Positions 47,270 through 57,900 of a DNA stretch of 64,000 nt are shown piece by piece. Every line of letters begins with the position of its first letter. Positions within the stretch are counted from its first letter, which is position 1. The notes beneath the pieces were generated by a model. That model did no database searches, was not told the origin of the DNA, and saw nothing but the letters and a program-made list of their open reading frames with translations. The stretch covers positions 29,311,266 through 29,375,265 of the forward strand of contig NC_081555.1 of assembly GCF_963082655.1 (NCBI RefSeq). Reading direction: 5' to 3'. This DNA is from Stomoxys calcitrans. Its lineage: Eukaryota > Arthropoda > Insecta > Diptera > Muscidae. Made by a program: the position numbers and the translations under genes.

Positions 47270-48277
47270 GAGGCGGATTTAAAAAGGTGGTCTCACGCGA
47301 ACAGCTGTAACAACCGGTCAGGTTTGACGGTAATAAGATGTCAAATTTTTGTTTGCATTCTCTTTGTTGTTATATTCTTTCTCGCATATTCTCTGCTCAT
47401 GTACGCTGTGTATGCACACACGCACATAAACTTCTTTTTGTGTGTTGGCAAAACGTCGATCAGCTTGATGACAACATGGCGGATTACACCATATGATTTG
47501 TGGTTATTGTAAAAATGAGACCACCTTTAATTGTTTGGAAAATATTGATGAAAAGTGTTCGTTTCGCCATAACTTGTTTTTTCGTCTAGGGAAAAACCTA
47601 ATCTAATATCCACACTAAAAGTACGTTTACATTGGCAACTAAATCCGGATTTATGGCCTTTTCGAGATTTAAGTGCTAAATCCTGTTTTTTGCAGATTTT
47701 ACCATTCGAAAATAAATCCCATTTTCGCAGGATTTATTTTTAAATCCGAAATAAATCCAATTTCATGGCTGAATAATCGATAAAAATAATGATGAGAGAC
47801 AAGTTTAGATGATGGGAGACCAGCTGCCAGCTGAGCTTCTCGTTATGACTATGGACACCCATGGCAGGCGGTTGTACGTACCGGATCGATCCGATGGAGT
47901 CCTGTATCGGCATTGGCTGCCGCCTTAGTGTACAACACACTGCTACAACAACAACAATCAGTTTTTAACTTTGACGACTAAAAACACTACTTACTTGTGG
48001 CCATGGCGAAACAATTAAAAGTGGTCTCATTTGTACAACAAACACAAATCATATGGTGCAATCCGCCATGTTGTCATCAAACTGATCGACCTTGTGCCAT
48101 CACACACAAAGAAATTTGTGAGCGTAGGAGTATACATGTGCGTACATGAGCAGAGAATAGGCGAGAAAGAAGATAACAAAAAAGAGAATACAAACAAAAA
48201 TCTGTCATCTTAATACCGTCAAACCTGGCCGGCTATTAACAACTGTTCGCGTGAGAACACCTTATTAAATCCGCCTC
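47270..48277. mobile_element. Foldback element with ~270-bp inverted arms
   Basis: The left arm, from 47270 ('gaggcggatttaaaaaggtg'), reads inward through 'gtctcacgcgaacag', 'ggtttgacggtaataagatg', 'ttgatgacaacatggcggat' and 'catatgatttgtgg' to about 47535. The right arm ends at 48277 and carries the same blocks as reverse complements ('atccgccatgttgtcatcaa', 'catcttaataccgtcaaacc', 'gttcgcgtgagaac'). Arm identity by eye is roughly 75-80 percent. The centre (47536-48005) holds 'aaatccggattta'-type palindromes and a piece of another repeat at 47806-47955. No transposase frame and no clear target-site duplication were found. Confidence 0.85.
47800..47960 (-). repeat. Piece of the dispersed repeat also at 43.7, 59.6 and 62.6 kb
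   Basis: 'cagctgagcttctcgtta', 'ggcggttgtacgtaccgg', 'gatcgatccgatggagtcc' and 'tgccgccttagtgtacaac' match 43775-43890 and 59595-59680. It sits in the loop of the foldback element, so it was inserted into it or captured by it. Confidence 0.65.
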
Positions 48278-48550
48278 AAGCGTCAAAGATGAAAGTTTTT
48301 AAATTTTTCGAAAGACTTATGTGGGATTTCTGTGCAGAGTTGCATTTTTTCAACTCGACGCTCAAAAACAAAGCCCAACGCACTCATTCTGCTTCGGCCT
48401 TCAGAGTTGGTATTTTTTGCTATTACAATTATGACAAGTCTTATCGTGTAATAGCAGCTTTACATTGTATTTATCATTGCTGTTGAATAGCAAAGAAGAA
48501 GAAGAACCATAAACAAATAGACGCAGAAACCTTTCAGGAGCTCCTGAAAT

Positions 48551-50441
48551 ATGGACAGTTATATCGATTATATTAAGTGCGGAGAGGTCCTTATAGCGCC
48601 ATCCTTGGATAAGAATGATCAGTATATCTTAAAGTGCATAGAATGTAATGAATGCTTTTCCGACATCTCGGAACATGTCGCCCATTGCATGGGCCATTAC
48701 ACACAGGGCACAGAATCCGAAGACAATCACTCTATACCTGATATAATTGATATGTTCGAGAATGATGAAGTCGAAGAGCATGAAATTGACTTAGTAAGTG
48801 GACAGGATGAATCTGTTACAATTAAGTATGAATATTTATCGGAGGCGGAGCTTGAGGAAGAAATGGTATGTAATGCTAGCATATTGGCATCACAAGCATA
48901 AATGTTGGTTAATATGTTATTTCTCTAAGGATCAGGTTTCATTCGTTGACATTGGGGAGTTGGTGCTGGATGAAAGTGATGACACACAAAACAAAAGCTT
49001 AACATTGGAAAGCGAAACTCAAAGGGATGAAACCAACTTTTCTGAAATGCCAGAGTCAGACGAAGAGGTATAAAAAATATTTCTTATTAATGCTTAGTAA
49101 TGCTTACTAATTACAACATTCTTTTAGGCCATGGACGGTTCGGTAGATAGTAAGACATCTAGATACTTACGCGACTTTATGAACACCGAGATATATGTTA
49201 AGACAATCATACAAGCCTATAAAATGCAACCATTTCTATGGAACAGCAACAATCCTTCCGAAATCAGAGCAAAAGAGAGACCCAAGTGTTTGCAAAAAAT
49301 TGCCGATGAAATGAAATCGAAATTAAATTTGTCCATGTCCCGAAAAGAAGTGGCAGCTGTTATTGCACGTCTCAGGCATGACTACAGAGAAAGACAAAAG
49401 CGTTTAGCCGACTGTGGCCCAGATGGCAAAACAAAGGTAGCGCGTTCAACAATACTAGAAAGTATGGATTTCTTAGAACCGTTTATGGAAAACAGATCCA
49501 TCTATAATCTGGATCCATGCCTCCCTCCATTGACGACAGATGAAATTTTACAAATTCTTGATATTTATGAGCAATTACCAGTACTTTGGAATACTGATCT
49601 AATAGAGAATGTTTGCACCAACAAGCGGCTTGAATCGCTAACCCAAATGCAAAAACTTATGAAATCGGAACTGGGTTTAGCAGTTACTGTAAGCACACTG
49701 AAAAAATACACAAATTGCATTCATTTGTTTTTCTCAAGAGAAAAACGAAAACATTTGACGGGAGTGACTTCCAATGCGGAAAGCACTGAACTATACAGAC
49801 AAATGAAATTTCTCTCTAATCATGTTGGTCCATTTAAATGCTTCCAGTGTCGGCGAGCTTTCCAAAATCCACTAAATCTTAAAGTACATTTGTCGGAACA
49901 TAATGGTACAATGCCTCTAAAGTGTTCGCTATGTGACAAGGAATATAGAACAACCGATGCTTACATGGCCCATGCCAGGAGACACATGAACGATCTGAAA
50001 AACGAGTGCAAAGAATGTGGTAAGAAGTTCTCAAGACCCGCCGACCTAGAAATTCATCAGAGATGTCACACTGGAGCCAAGCCTTACTGTTGTGAAGTTT
50101 GTGGTGTCTCATTTCGTCACAGTCAAGCTTTTACAACCCACAAAAGACGTCATAAGAAACAATACATGCATCATTGTCCCGTCTGCCTAAAAGGATTTTA
50201 TAAAAAAGACCAAATGAACAATCATGTAAAAACGCACACTGACATACGGGATATCAATTGTAAAATCTGCGGCAAAGGATTCAAGACAAAGAAAACAATG
50301 CGCCAACATCTTTTCACACACGAAGAAGGACGAAAACATCCCTGCGATCAATGTGGCAAAACATTCAAAAACAAGCTAGGATTAAGCCAACACATTAAAA
50401 TACACCGCAAACATGATCTACTTGACATGGAACTGAGTTAA
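48551..50441 (+). CDS. MADF/C2H2 zinc-finger transcription factor, paralog 2
   Basis: Exons 48551-48865, 48930-49067 and 49128-50441, phase-0 junctions (GAAATG/gtatgt to 'ctctaag'; GAAGAG/gtataa to 'cttttag'), 588 residues. The start is MDSYIDYIKCGEVLIA with an N-terminal finger CIECNECFSDISEHVAH..H, then an acidic middle. MADF-like domain 1 is near AYKMQPFLWNSNNPSE and domain 2 near ILDIYEQLPVLWNTDLIE. Seven C2H2 fingers run from CFQCRRAFQNPLNLKVH to CDQCGKTFKNKLGLSQH. Finger tips differ from paralogs 1 and 3 (for example RHSQAF in finger 4 where the others have TMPSSL), so DNA specificity has probably diverged. It is head-to-head with paralog 1. Role in transcription is inferred from the domains. 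Confidence 0.93.
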
Positions 50442-50870
50442 AATGAGATGAGTCTTTCATTCTTTCTAAATGGTAACACAATATAATCATAATGTTACAT
50501 TTAGTGTATGTATTGTATATAAAAAATTTTAAATATGTAATGCATTAATGTATTCGAATGCAACACTTTATTTCACAAAAGATACAAAATTTATTTTAAA
50601 TCTTATCCTTATTTGATTTTCTTTGAAGGTTTGAAAACATTTTTGGAAAAAATTTTCCTAGACAAAATTTCGTCGAAATTTTATTTTAGAAAATGTATAC
50701 GCCAACATTTTTTAAAAATTGATTTTTATAGAAATTTTTGACAAATCTTGATTTCTGCGAATAATTTCGTAAAAGTTGGATTTCTATAGACATTTTTAGA
50801 AATCTGAAAACATAATTATATGCTGTTTGCAGTATCGGAAGTAGCTTCCCAATGAATAACGTTCTTGGAG
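50442..50870. other. 3' flank of paralog 2
   Basis: AT-rich; includes 'atagaaatttttgacaaatc' simple repeats of the kind at 44.6 kb. No gene. Confidence 0.4.
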
Positions 50871-50879
50871 ACCGTCCGT

Positions 50880-51705
50880 CGCTCATAGCATCAGATAAAG
50901 TTAATCTTAAGCAAACGAGAATAGTTCTGGAATCCTCACTTTATTTTTTACGTACGGGAATAAAAAAAAAGTCATTCGGTGCCAAGTCAGGACTAAACGG
51001 CGCATGAATCATCAAATCCATGTTTTGAGTGCTCAAAAATGCAGTTGTTTGAGCCAATGAGTGAATGTCAGCATTGTCGTGATGAAGAGTGATCCATCTT
51101 CGGTTGGTTTTCCTGATTTATTGGAAGACAACTGGCAAACGAATGGTTGTGTACCACTTAGAATTGATTGTTCTGCGTTGGCGATCATTTGCTTGGAAGT
51201 GCTTCGTGCGCGAGCAAAAATAACAACAACACTGCTGTTTACTTTCGGGCTCATACGCGTAAATCCACGATTCATCACCTGTCACGATGTCATAGGCCTA
51301 TTTTGAAGCACTGCTTTTGTATTTTTTTAACATTTATTTCGACTAATGGACACGAGCCTTTTTGAGCGATTGACAAATTTTGTGAACAAATTTTAACGAT
51401 CAAATGTTCATGCAATATTGAATGTATGCTGGTCCCACTAGTGCCTAAGGATGTCTCAATCTCACGGTAGGTAACATGACGATCTTGCAATATCAGTTGG
51501 TGCACAGCATCAATGGTTTTTGGAACAACTGATTTTAAACGACATTCACGAATTCGTCTTGGATTGAACTACGACCTCGATTGAATTCACCATTTCATCG
51601 CCAAAAATTGAATTAAGTTTATCGATGCACTGTTGTTGAGTTAATGCACGTCGAATGTTGCAAAAATAATCGCAGGAAAATGTTTACGATTTAATTCCAT
51701 TTTTG
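50880..51705 (-). mobile_element. Decayed mariner transposase
   Basis: Minus-strand frames, read in order from about 51705, give LTQQQCIDKLNSIFGDE, RHVTYREIETSLGTSG, TSIHSILHEHL, RARSTSKQMIANAEQS, LHHDNADIHSLAQTTAFLST and SPDLAPNDFFL-type sequence near 50970. This is the full N- to C-terminal order of a mariner (DD34D-type) transposase. The HHDNAD segment keeps a catalytic-type Asp. Many frameshifts are present, and inverted termini were not found. Confidence 0.8.
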
Positions 51706-51817
51706 GGCGAGATGAATCTTTTAAGTTACTGTAAATAGCACAAGAACGTATAACCTATGGATATGTAAAATTAACAGTTGCATTAAATAAAATACGCCTG
51801 CATGTGTTACATTGTCT

Positions 51818-51830
51818 TCTATGCTTTTGA
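51818..51830. repeat. Target-site duplication, left copy
   Basis: 'tctatgcttttga' repeated exactly at 56747-56759, flanking the jockey-type element. Thirteen bases fits target-primed reverse transcription. Confidence 0.85.
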
Positions 51831-52362
51831 CAAGTAGTAGTAGTATTTATTGAGTCTTTTCTTTTTCGATTACATTGGAATACTGGAATGTACTTATCGA
51901 TAACAATATAATATACTAAGAACTATTGTTGTTTGGTTCTAATACACGATTATTTGTCTTATTTGCTACTTGCTTAACATGAAGTTGTGTATATGAATGA
52001 AAAATCATAACAAATGAATTTTGTAAATAGAAGACTTGCTCCCGGTCCTCGCTGTCTCTAACAGAGCTTGATTGTCTGTTAAATAATAAATAATCTTACA
52101 ATTAAAAAAACATCTAAAACGAAATAACAATAAGTCTGTTAATCACTATATCGAACAGATCGGAATGGTTAAACCAAATAATAAATGTAGTAAAGTATCA
52201 CAGATCGTGTGTATGAACTATCGAACGTTCAAATACATATATAAGGCAAGATATATCACATTTTCGTTTTGCTATTAGAATATATTGCAGGGTGAGTAAA
52301 ATTGTAATAATAATAAATTCCTATGATTTAATAAATTAATATGTAAATATATATATACATCC

Positions 52363-55269
52363 TCATCCTCTATGAGAGCCTGATGTTGTTGTTTGGAAAA
52401 AAATTGGTGTGTTATTGCGGATTGATCCATTGTCGGTGGCTTCATTTATGATGGCAACAGGGGATAGATAAACAGAATCAGCCCAAGATGTATGTTCTTG
52501 CAATTCAAAGATTTCTTTAATCAATTCGTTATCATGAGTGGCCAACTTTTGCACAAATGTTTTCTGGAGCTTGAACGCGTAAGAACACAGGGGTTCAATT
52601 CCAGAATTGTCGTAGATGAAGTTATTAGAATATTTTTTTGTGCGATTTTGATAATTTTTGTTTATGCATCTGCGAAGAATTTTGCGCTCAAAAATTTCCA
52701 GTTCTTTGGCTACTGTCGGGGAGACAGTAAACCAGATGGGAAAGCCGTAGATAAGCACTGGTCTGATGGCCACCTTGTATAGCAACAACTTTGTGGATTG
52801 GGGTAAGTGTTTGTTGTTTAAAATGTAAGAAAATGCTCCTAGAATTCTTTTTGACTTCTTCAGAGTTGTCCGTGCGTGGGAGTTGAATTTCATCAGCTTG
52901 TCAAACGTGATGCCAAGATATTTGATGCTGGATTCAATTGGGATGTTAACGCCGTTGAGTATAAGTTCCAGAGATTTGCTTTGAGGAACCACGTATTTTG
53001 GGCATTTCCCAGATGCGTTTCTTATGCAGATTGCCTTTGATTTCCCTGCATTAATTTGTATGCCCCAAGTGTTATAGTAATTATTTATGATATTAAGGTG
53101 CTGCGCTGCTTTCCTGAGAGCAATTTCTGGTGAGGTGTCATGTGCATATATTAAACAATCATCGGCATATAAAATTGCTTGGGAATTTTGTGCAACATGG
53201 GGAAAGTCATGCAGGAAGTAATTAAAAAGATGCGGTGCCAACACACTTCCTTGTGGCACCCCACTACAAACGGAACCAGAATCGGATAAGGTACCCTGAA
53301 TGTCAACACAAAATTTCCGATCTGTTAAAAAGCTTTTTATAGTTTTTACAAGATAAGGATCCACCTCCAAATCAATCAACTTATATAATATTCCTTTATG
53401 GCAAACTGAATCAAATGCCTTTGCAATGTCAAGGGAAATCGCTACAGTACATACTTGATTCCGTAAATTAGTGGTAATGTCGTTATGGAATTTTAACAAT
53501 GCATGCTGCGTGGAGTGCGCTTTTCTGAATCCAAACTGGTAACTTGTTATTGGTTCAATAAGGAATCCATTTTCTATCTTCTGTTTCAGGACTTGCTCAA
53601 ATATCTTCCCGATGTTAGACAATAAGGATATTGGACGAAAATCGGATGGGCTAATGGATTCGGTGTTTTTTTTTATTGGAAGTATTTTTGCTACCTTCCA
53701 CTCAGCCGGAAAGTACCCATTATTTATGCAGTGATTAAATATGCAAGTAAGTAAATTCACGGTGGAATCAGGGAACTTTTTTACAACAAAGTTGGAGATT
53801 CCATCTAAGCCACTGGATTTTTTATTATTCATTAGCTTTATAATGGATTTAACTTTTGCAGGGTCGACGAAATGGAGGCTATCTGCATTCTGAAAGGCAT
53901 TAAATTCAGCATCAAGTGTGAAAATAGAACGAGGGATGACATTTATGGTGTTTGATATTCTTGAGTGGAAATCTTCAATCGGACGTGGAGGCAAGCTTTC
54001 GCGGAAAGTATTTGAGTAAAACTCGTGGAACTGGTGAGCTATATCAGAGCTATTGGTAATTATATCGTTATTTCGGACAATTTGCTGGCAAAATGGAGAC
54101 TTAGTTTTCCCTGTGATTTGATAAATTTTTTTAAAAGCGGATGGACTAGGTTTAATATCTTGCAGCCTTTTATTGAAGTAATCTGCTTGCTCAATGTTGA
54201 TGCTTTCTTTTATAATTGTTTTAAGCAATTGTAACTGGTTAGATAAAAGCTTGTACTCACTAGATGTTCTATTGCCTTTCCGGTGGAATATCTTTTTAAG
54301 TTCCTTTTGCCAGAGGTGCTTGATTTTATATAGTTTTTTTGTTCTTTCTGAGAGAAGAAACTTATTGTCCTGGATTTGTATCCGTTTTGTGTGATTATCG
54401 TGAATAGTATTAAATGATGAGTTAAAATCCTTTATTAACGCGTCTATTTGTGTGTTTTCCAGGTTCATAATAGACGAGGGCATGATGCGGCAAGACGCTG
54501 AATCCATGTCTTGCTTAAAATTGCTCCAATTTGTATCCTTATATGATGTAAAGATGCGAGGGGTTCTCATAAGAAGCTCTGTTTGATCCATACGCAGGGA
54601 CAATTTAATTGGAAAATGGTCTGAGAAGGATGACAAGGATGCAACTTCAAAATTTGGAAGAGTATCATTTAACAGGTGCGGACTGATGAGGAAATGGTCC
54701 AAGAATGAAGAACCGTTTGGAAATGATGGAGAAGAATCACAAATTCGGGTGACATCAAGCATGTTGTCTTCAAGCCATTTTCTCATTGTTTTACCATTCA
54801 TATTTTCCAGTGTATCACCCCAGACAGGACTTTTTGAGTTTAGATCACCTCCAAGGATAAATCCATCAAAATTCCTACAAAGTTGAATGAGTTTTAATAA
54901 ATCAGACTCAAACTTATGAGTCTGATAGTTACACTGGACGTAAATTGAACCAATTAGATATTTTCTGCGGACACTGTTGTCTAATAGCTCTATTTGAGCA
55001 AGGCAAGTATTTATTCCGACATCATTTAAGACAATTCGGTTGAATTGTATAGAATTTCTGACAACAATGCCAACCCCAATAGGCGAATTGTCATAAATAA
55101 AGTTGTATCCATTTAATTTAATTTTCCTGTTTCGTTTTAGATGGCATTCTTGAATAAATCCTATATCTATTTTGTCACGATGCAAGGTGTCCTTTAGCTC
55201 TATTTGTCGACTGACATCTACCAGTGACCTCACGTTGTATGTTAAAAATTTTATAACTCTATGGTTCAT
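52363..55269 (-). CDS. Jockey-type ORF2: endonuclease and reverse transcriptase
   Basis: 968 residues. An APE-type endonuclease occupies about residues 1-220: LTYNVRS with Asn12, FIQEC with Glu41, GGDLNSKSPVWGD near 140 and the SDHFPI motif near 215. The RT follows: GLDGISNFVVKKFP, SLDIAKAFDSV, SGVPQGSVLAPHLFNYFLH and the catalytic YADD near residue 701, then thumb sequence IKYLGITFDKL. No RNase H domain, which with this length fits the jockey clade. It nicks target DNA and copies the element RNA at the site. The start overlaps the end of ORF1, suggesting reinitiation or coupled translation. Confidence 0.93.
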   Translation of the reverse strand: MNHRVIKFLTYNVRSLVDVSRQIELKDTLHRDKIDIGFIQECHLKRNRKIKLNGYNFIYDNSPIGVGIVVRNSIQFNRIVLNDVGINTCLAQIELLDNSVRRKYLIGSIYVQCNYQTHKFESDLLKLIQLCRNFDGFILGGDLNSKSPVWGDTLENMNGKTMRKWLEDNMLDVTRICDSSPSFPNGSSFLDHFLISPHLLNDTLPNFEVASLSSFSDHFPIKLSLRMDQTELLMRTPRIFTSYKDTNWSNFKQDMDSASCRIMPSSIMNLENTQIDALIKDFNSSFNTIHDNHTKRIQIQDNKFLLSERTKKLYKIKHLWQKELKKIFHRKGNRTSSEYKLLSNQLQLLKTIIKESINIEQADYFNKRLQDIKPSPSAFKKIYQITGKTKSPFCQQIVRNNDIITNSSDIAHQFHEFYSNTFRESLPPRPIEDFHSRISNTINVIPRSIFTLDAEFNAFQNADSLHFVDPAKVKSIIKLMNNKKSSGLDGISNFVVKKFPDSTVNLLTCIFNHCINNGYFPAEWKVAKILPIKKNTESISPSDFRPISLLSNIGKIFEQVLKQKIENGFLIEPITSYQFGFRKAHSTQHALLKFHNDITTNLRNQVCTVAISLDIAKAFDSVCHKGILYKLIDLEVDPYLVKTIKSFLTDRKFCVDIQGTLSDSGSVCSGVPQGSVLAPHLFNYFLHDFPHVAQNSQAILYADDCLIYAHDTSPEIALRKAAQHLNIINNYYNTWGIQINAGKSKAICIRNASGKCPKYVVPQSKSLELILNGVNIPIESSIKYLGITFDKLMKFNSHARTTLKKSKRILGAFSYILNNKHLPQSTKLLLYKVAIRPVLIYGFPIWFTVSPTVAKELEIFERKILRRCINKNYQNRTKKYSNNFIYDNSGIEPLCSYAFKLQKTFVQKLATHDNELIKEIFELQEHTSWADSVYLSPVAIINEATDNGSIRNNTPIFFQTTTSGSHRG

Positions 55270-56614
55270 AATTACTTTTTACTTTATTAAGCAGGCGCAA
55301 AAATTCTATCTTGGCATCTGACTTTGTCATACTTGCATATTCAGAGAGAAATATGTGTATTTCTTGTTCCAGTGACAGTTCTTCTGGTTCCAGAAAAATA
55401 GAAGCTAATTTAAGGAATTGGTCAATTATTGGGGATTTACGTTGCATTGTATTTTCTTGTACAGAAGAACGCGGATGAAAAAGATTAGAAAATGTCTGGC
55501 CAGGAGTTCTCATCGACGACCCCACAGCCTGGTTGACATTGGCCCTTACCATAGACCTCTCTTCGATGGCCTTTGAAATCCTTTGCTGTCGGGCGACAGC
55601 ATACTTTTTGTATGTTGGGCACCCCCGCCAATTAGCTGGATGACCCACCTCATTGCAATTATTGCAAAACGGATCTGAGGAGTCTTCTCTTTTGCGCAGA
55701 CATTCACCTGGACCATGATTCTGGTCACATTTCACACATTTATACGCGGAATTACAATTCCGAGATATGTGCCCCCAGCGTTGACACCTATGACATTGTA
55801 TGTCGGATTCCTTCTTTTTCGGCTTCTCCCAAGAAACCACTTGATTCTGTATGCCCCTGATATCAGATATATCAGTAAGCTTCTTACCGGGTAATAGCGA
55901 AACTAAAAAAAGACCAGTGTCAGCATTCTTCTTTGTTTTGTATTTTGCTATATTTGCAACTGTGTTCGGTACTTTCTCCTCCAATTCAGCTTTTACATCG
56001 CTGATTTCGGTGCTTGAGGTAAGGCCTCGTAATACAAATGACGGTTGTTTCATCTCCTTTGGGGTAAATGAGTACGAATGTACACCTTTCTGACGTAAAA
56101 TGGCCATCATTGATAAATGGACGGACGGGTCCATAAAGTAGATTTTACTTTTATTTTTATTAATATTTTTTACCTTAAAAGCAGATGTCCCAATTGTATC
56201 TCTTAAGGAGTCAACTAGAGCTTTGACATTCACATTAAAAAGGAATATTGGTGGGCACCATTTTAATTTTGGTGCATTGTCATTGTTGCTATTGTTGTTG
56301 TTGCCTTTGGCAGCCTGTGTGGCTTGAGTTGATGGAGCAGATACGGAGGCAAAATCAACCTGGGTAAGAACCCCAAGTATACCAAATTGATTGTCGTCCA
56401 TCTGCTTGTGTTTTTTTAATCTTTCCCTTAATTCAGAGGACTCCAAGTCCTTCAAATCTACGGTGGTTTCGAGCCGTTGTCTCTTGGTGGCATTTATGCT
56501 TGTTGTCGCTGTTGCATTGTTGGTAAATATTGCAGTCGTTGCTTGCTGTGAAGTTGATGCCTCCTCCTCCACTGCATCAGAGTCCATCTCGTTGGGAGAA
56601 AAACCAGGCATCAT
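55259..56614 (-). CDS. Jockey-type ORF1: Gag-like RNA-binding protein
   Basis: 451 residues. The Ser/Thr/Ala-rich N-terminus is followed by an RRM-like/PRE_C2HC region (around FVLRGLTSSTEISDVKAELE, residues 190-260) and three cysteine knuckles: CHRCQRWGHISRNC, CVKCDQNHGPGEC and CNNCNEVGHPANWRGC. It is expected to coat element RNA and escort it into the nucleus. The Cys/His pattern is complete and there are no stops. Confidence 0.9.
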   Translation of the reverse strand: MMPGFSPNEMDSDAVEEEASTSQQATTAIFTNNATATTSINATKRQRLETTVDLKDLESSELRERLKKHKQMDDNQFGILGVLTQVDFASVSAPSTQATQAAKGNNNNSNNDNAPKLKWCPPIFLFNVNVKALVDSLRDTIGTSAFKVKNINKNKSKIYFMDPSVHLSMMAILRQKGVHSYSFTPKEMKQPSFVLRGLTSSTEISDVKAELEEKVPNTVANIAKYKTKKNADTGLFLVSLLPGKKLTDISDIRGIQNQVVSWEKPKKKESDIQCHRCQRWGHISRNCNSAYKCVKCDQNHGPGECLRKREDSSDPFCNNCNEVGHPANWRGCPTYKKYAVARQQRISKAIEERSMVRANVNQAVGSSMRTPGQTFSNLFHPRSSVQENTMQRKSPIIDQFLKLASIFLEPEELSLEQEIHIFLSEYASMTKSDAKIEFLRLLNKVKSNYEP

Positions 56615-56746
56615 ATTTGCAAAACCTTGCAGGTGTGATGCCTGTTTTTTTTTGATGATTCGGTAAATAATTTATGAATTCTTAATTTTTTGTTTATGTT
56701 AAAAAAAAATATACGTCTGTTTAGATTCAGTGTTGCCTACTTTTTC

Positions 56747-56759
56747 TCTATGCTTTTGA
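56747..56759. repeat. Target-site duplication, right copy
   Basis: 'tctatgcttttga', identical to 51818-51830. Confidence 0.85.
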
Positions 56760-57056
56760 TGAGATTAATAAATATCCTTTTTGCGACCAAATTCACATTT
56801 TCATTCCAAAGGGTATGTTCAGTTTATCTTTGTTTATGTTCTTAATACAAGGTGTCTACCTAATTTAGAAATTAGAACGCTAAAATTTCATTCTACGACT
56901 GTCAATATCAAATGTGTAATTCACAACAGTGTTGCCATATATTTCGCCAAAAGCTTTCATAATGGGATCAATAAAGCATCTAAAACAACTAGGGGATGGT
57001 ATTTTATTCTTCTTTTGAAATAGTCGCCGAAATTTGACAGTAATTATTTGTTTTTA

Positions 57057-57292
57057 TTGGGTTGCCCAAAAAGTAATTGCGAATTTTTCATATAGTCGGC
57101 GTTGACGAATTTTTTCACAGCTTGTGACTCCGTAATTGCATTCTTTCTTCTGTCAGTTATCAGCTGTTACTTTTAGCTTGCTTTAAAAAAAAAGTGTAAA
57201 AAAGTATATTTGATTAAAGTTCATTCTAAGTTTAATTGAAAATGCATTTACTTTCTTTTAAAAAATCCGCAATTACTTTTTGGGCAACCCAA
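57057..57292. mobile_element. Mariner-type MITE with ~31-bp TIRs
   Basis: 236 bp. Both ends read 'ttgggttgcccaaaaagtaa' followed by TTGCG; the inverted match extends about 31 bases with one mismatch. TA flanks both sides (57055-57056 and 57293-57294). No coding sequence. The terminal motif is one I recall from mariner elements widespread in flies. Confidence 0.92.
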
Positions 57293-57589
57293 TATTTTCA
57301 TACCAAAGACGTTTTTATATTTTTTTCGCAATTAAATAAAATAACAAAAGGAAAATGAAAAAACTAACAACTGAAACCAATAAAACAAAAATGATGTTGC
57401 CGACAATGGTTTCAAGCGTTGCCACTAAAATTTCGATTTGCCATTTCCCTCACTATCAACAGAGTATACCTTTTTAGCCTATTTTCCGCCGTTTTTTTAT
57501 GGAGTTTGACAGCATTCTGCCTGATAAGTTGAACAGAATAATCAGCTTAATGTAAACGATATTTTACCTAACTTTAATTCAATTTTAAA

Positions 57590-57900
57590 GAAATTTTGTA
57601 TAAAGAACAATTTTTTTCATTATAAATGTACTTAAAGATTTGATTTTTTCCTCATTTGATTTCTATAGGAAATTTCATTGAAATATCATTTCTATAGATT
57701 TTTACATTTTTATTCGTCGAGTATTGATTTTTATGGAATATTTTGTCTTTATTTAATTTCTTAACATGTTATAAATTGCATTCTTTAGAAAATTTAATGA
57801 AAATTAAGTGAAATTTCAGTACAAAATTTAATCGAAGTCAATTTCTTAACCTTTAGAAGGATCTATCTCAAGATCATTGTCGATAGTTCCATTAAATCCC
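57590..57900. other. AT-rich spacer
   Basis: No gene; 'tctataggaaatttcattg' simple motif repeats as at 44.6 and 50.7 kb. Confidence 0.35.

Larger units (their letters stand above)
47071..48550. promoter_or_regulatory. Shared divergent upstream region of paralogs 1 and 2
   Basis: 1480 bp separate the two start codons, which point away from each other. Any promoters must lie here, and about two thirds of the region is the foldback element at 47270-48277. No TATA box is convincing. The right flank (48278-48550) includes 'caactcgacgctcaaa' and 'tttcaactcgac'-type sequence with no clear motif. Confidence 0.5.
51831..56746 (-). mobile_element. Full-length jockey-clade non-LTR retrotransposon with intact ORFs
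   Basis: 4916 bp on the minus strand, bounded by a perfect 13-bp target-site duplication. Structure: 132-bp 5' leader (56746-56615), ORF1 (56614-55259), ORF2 (55269-52363, overlapping ORF1 by 11 bp) and a 3'UTR of about 530 bp. The 3' end reads AATAAA followed directly by four TAC repeats and TTG. Both ORFs are uninterrupted. Together with the perfect duplication this means a recent and possibly active insertion. It lies between zinc-finger paralogs 2 and 3. Confidence 0.92.

Noticed and set aside
48289..48486. 65-codon frame upstream of paralog 2
   Set aside because: It ends just before the start codon of paralog 2 and resembles leader sequence; no family match and no sibling in the other paralogs.
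54025..56666. Plus-strand frames across the jockey-type element
   Set aside because: Antisense shadows of ORF1 and ORF2; no independent support.
56781..57023. Small gene shared with 57892-58191 (minus)
   Set aside because: The peptide similarity follows the inverted DNA repeat; the frames lack splice or regulatory support and end at different places.
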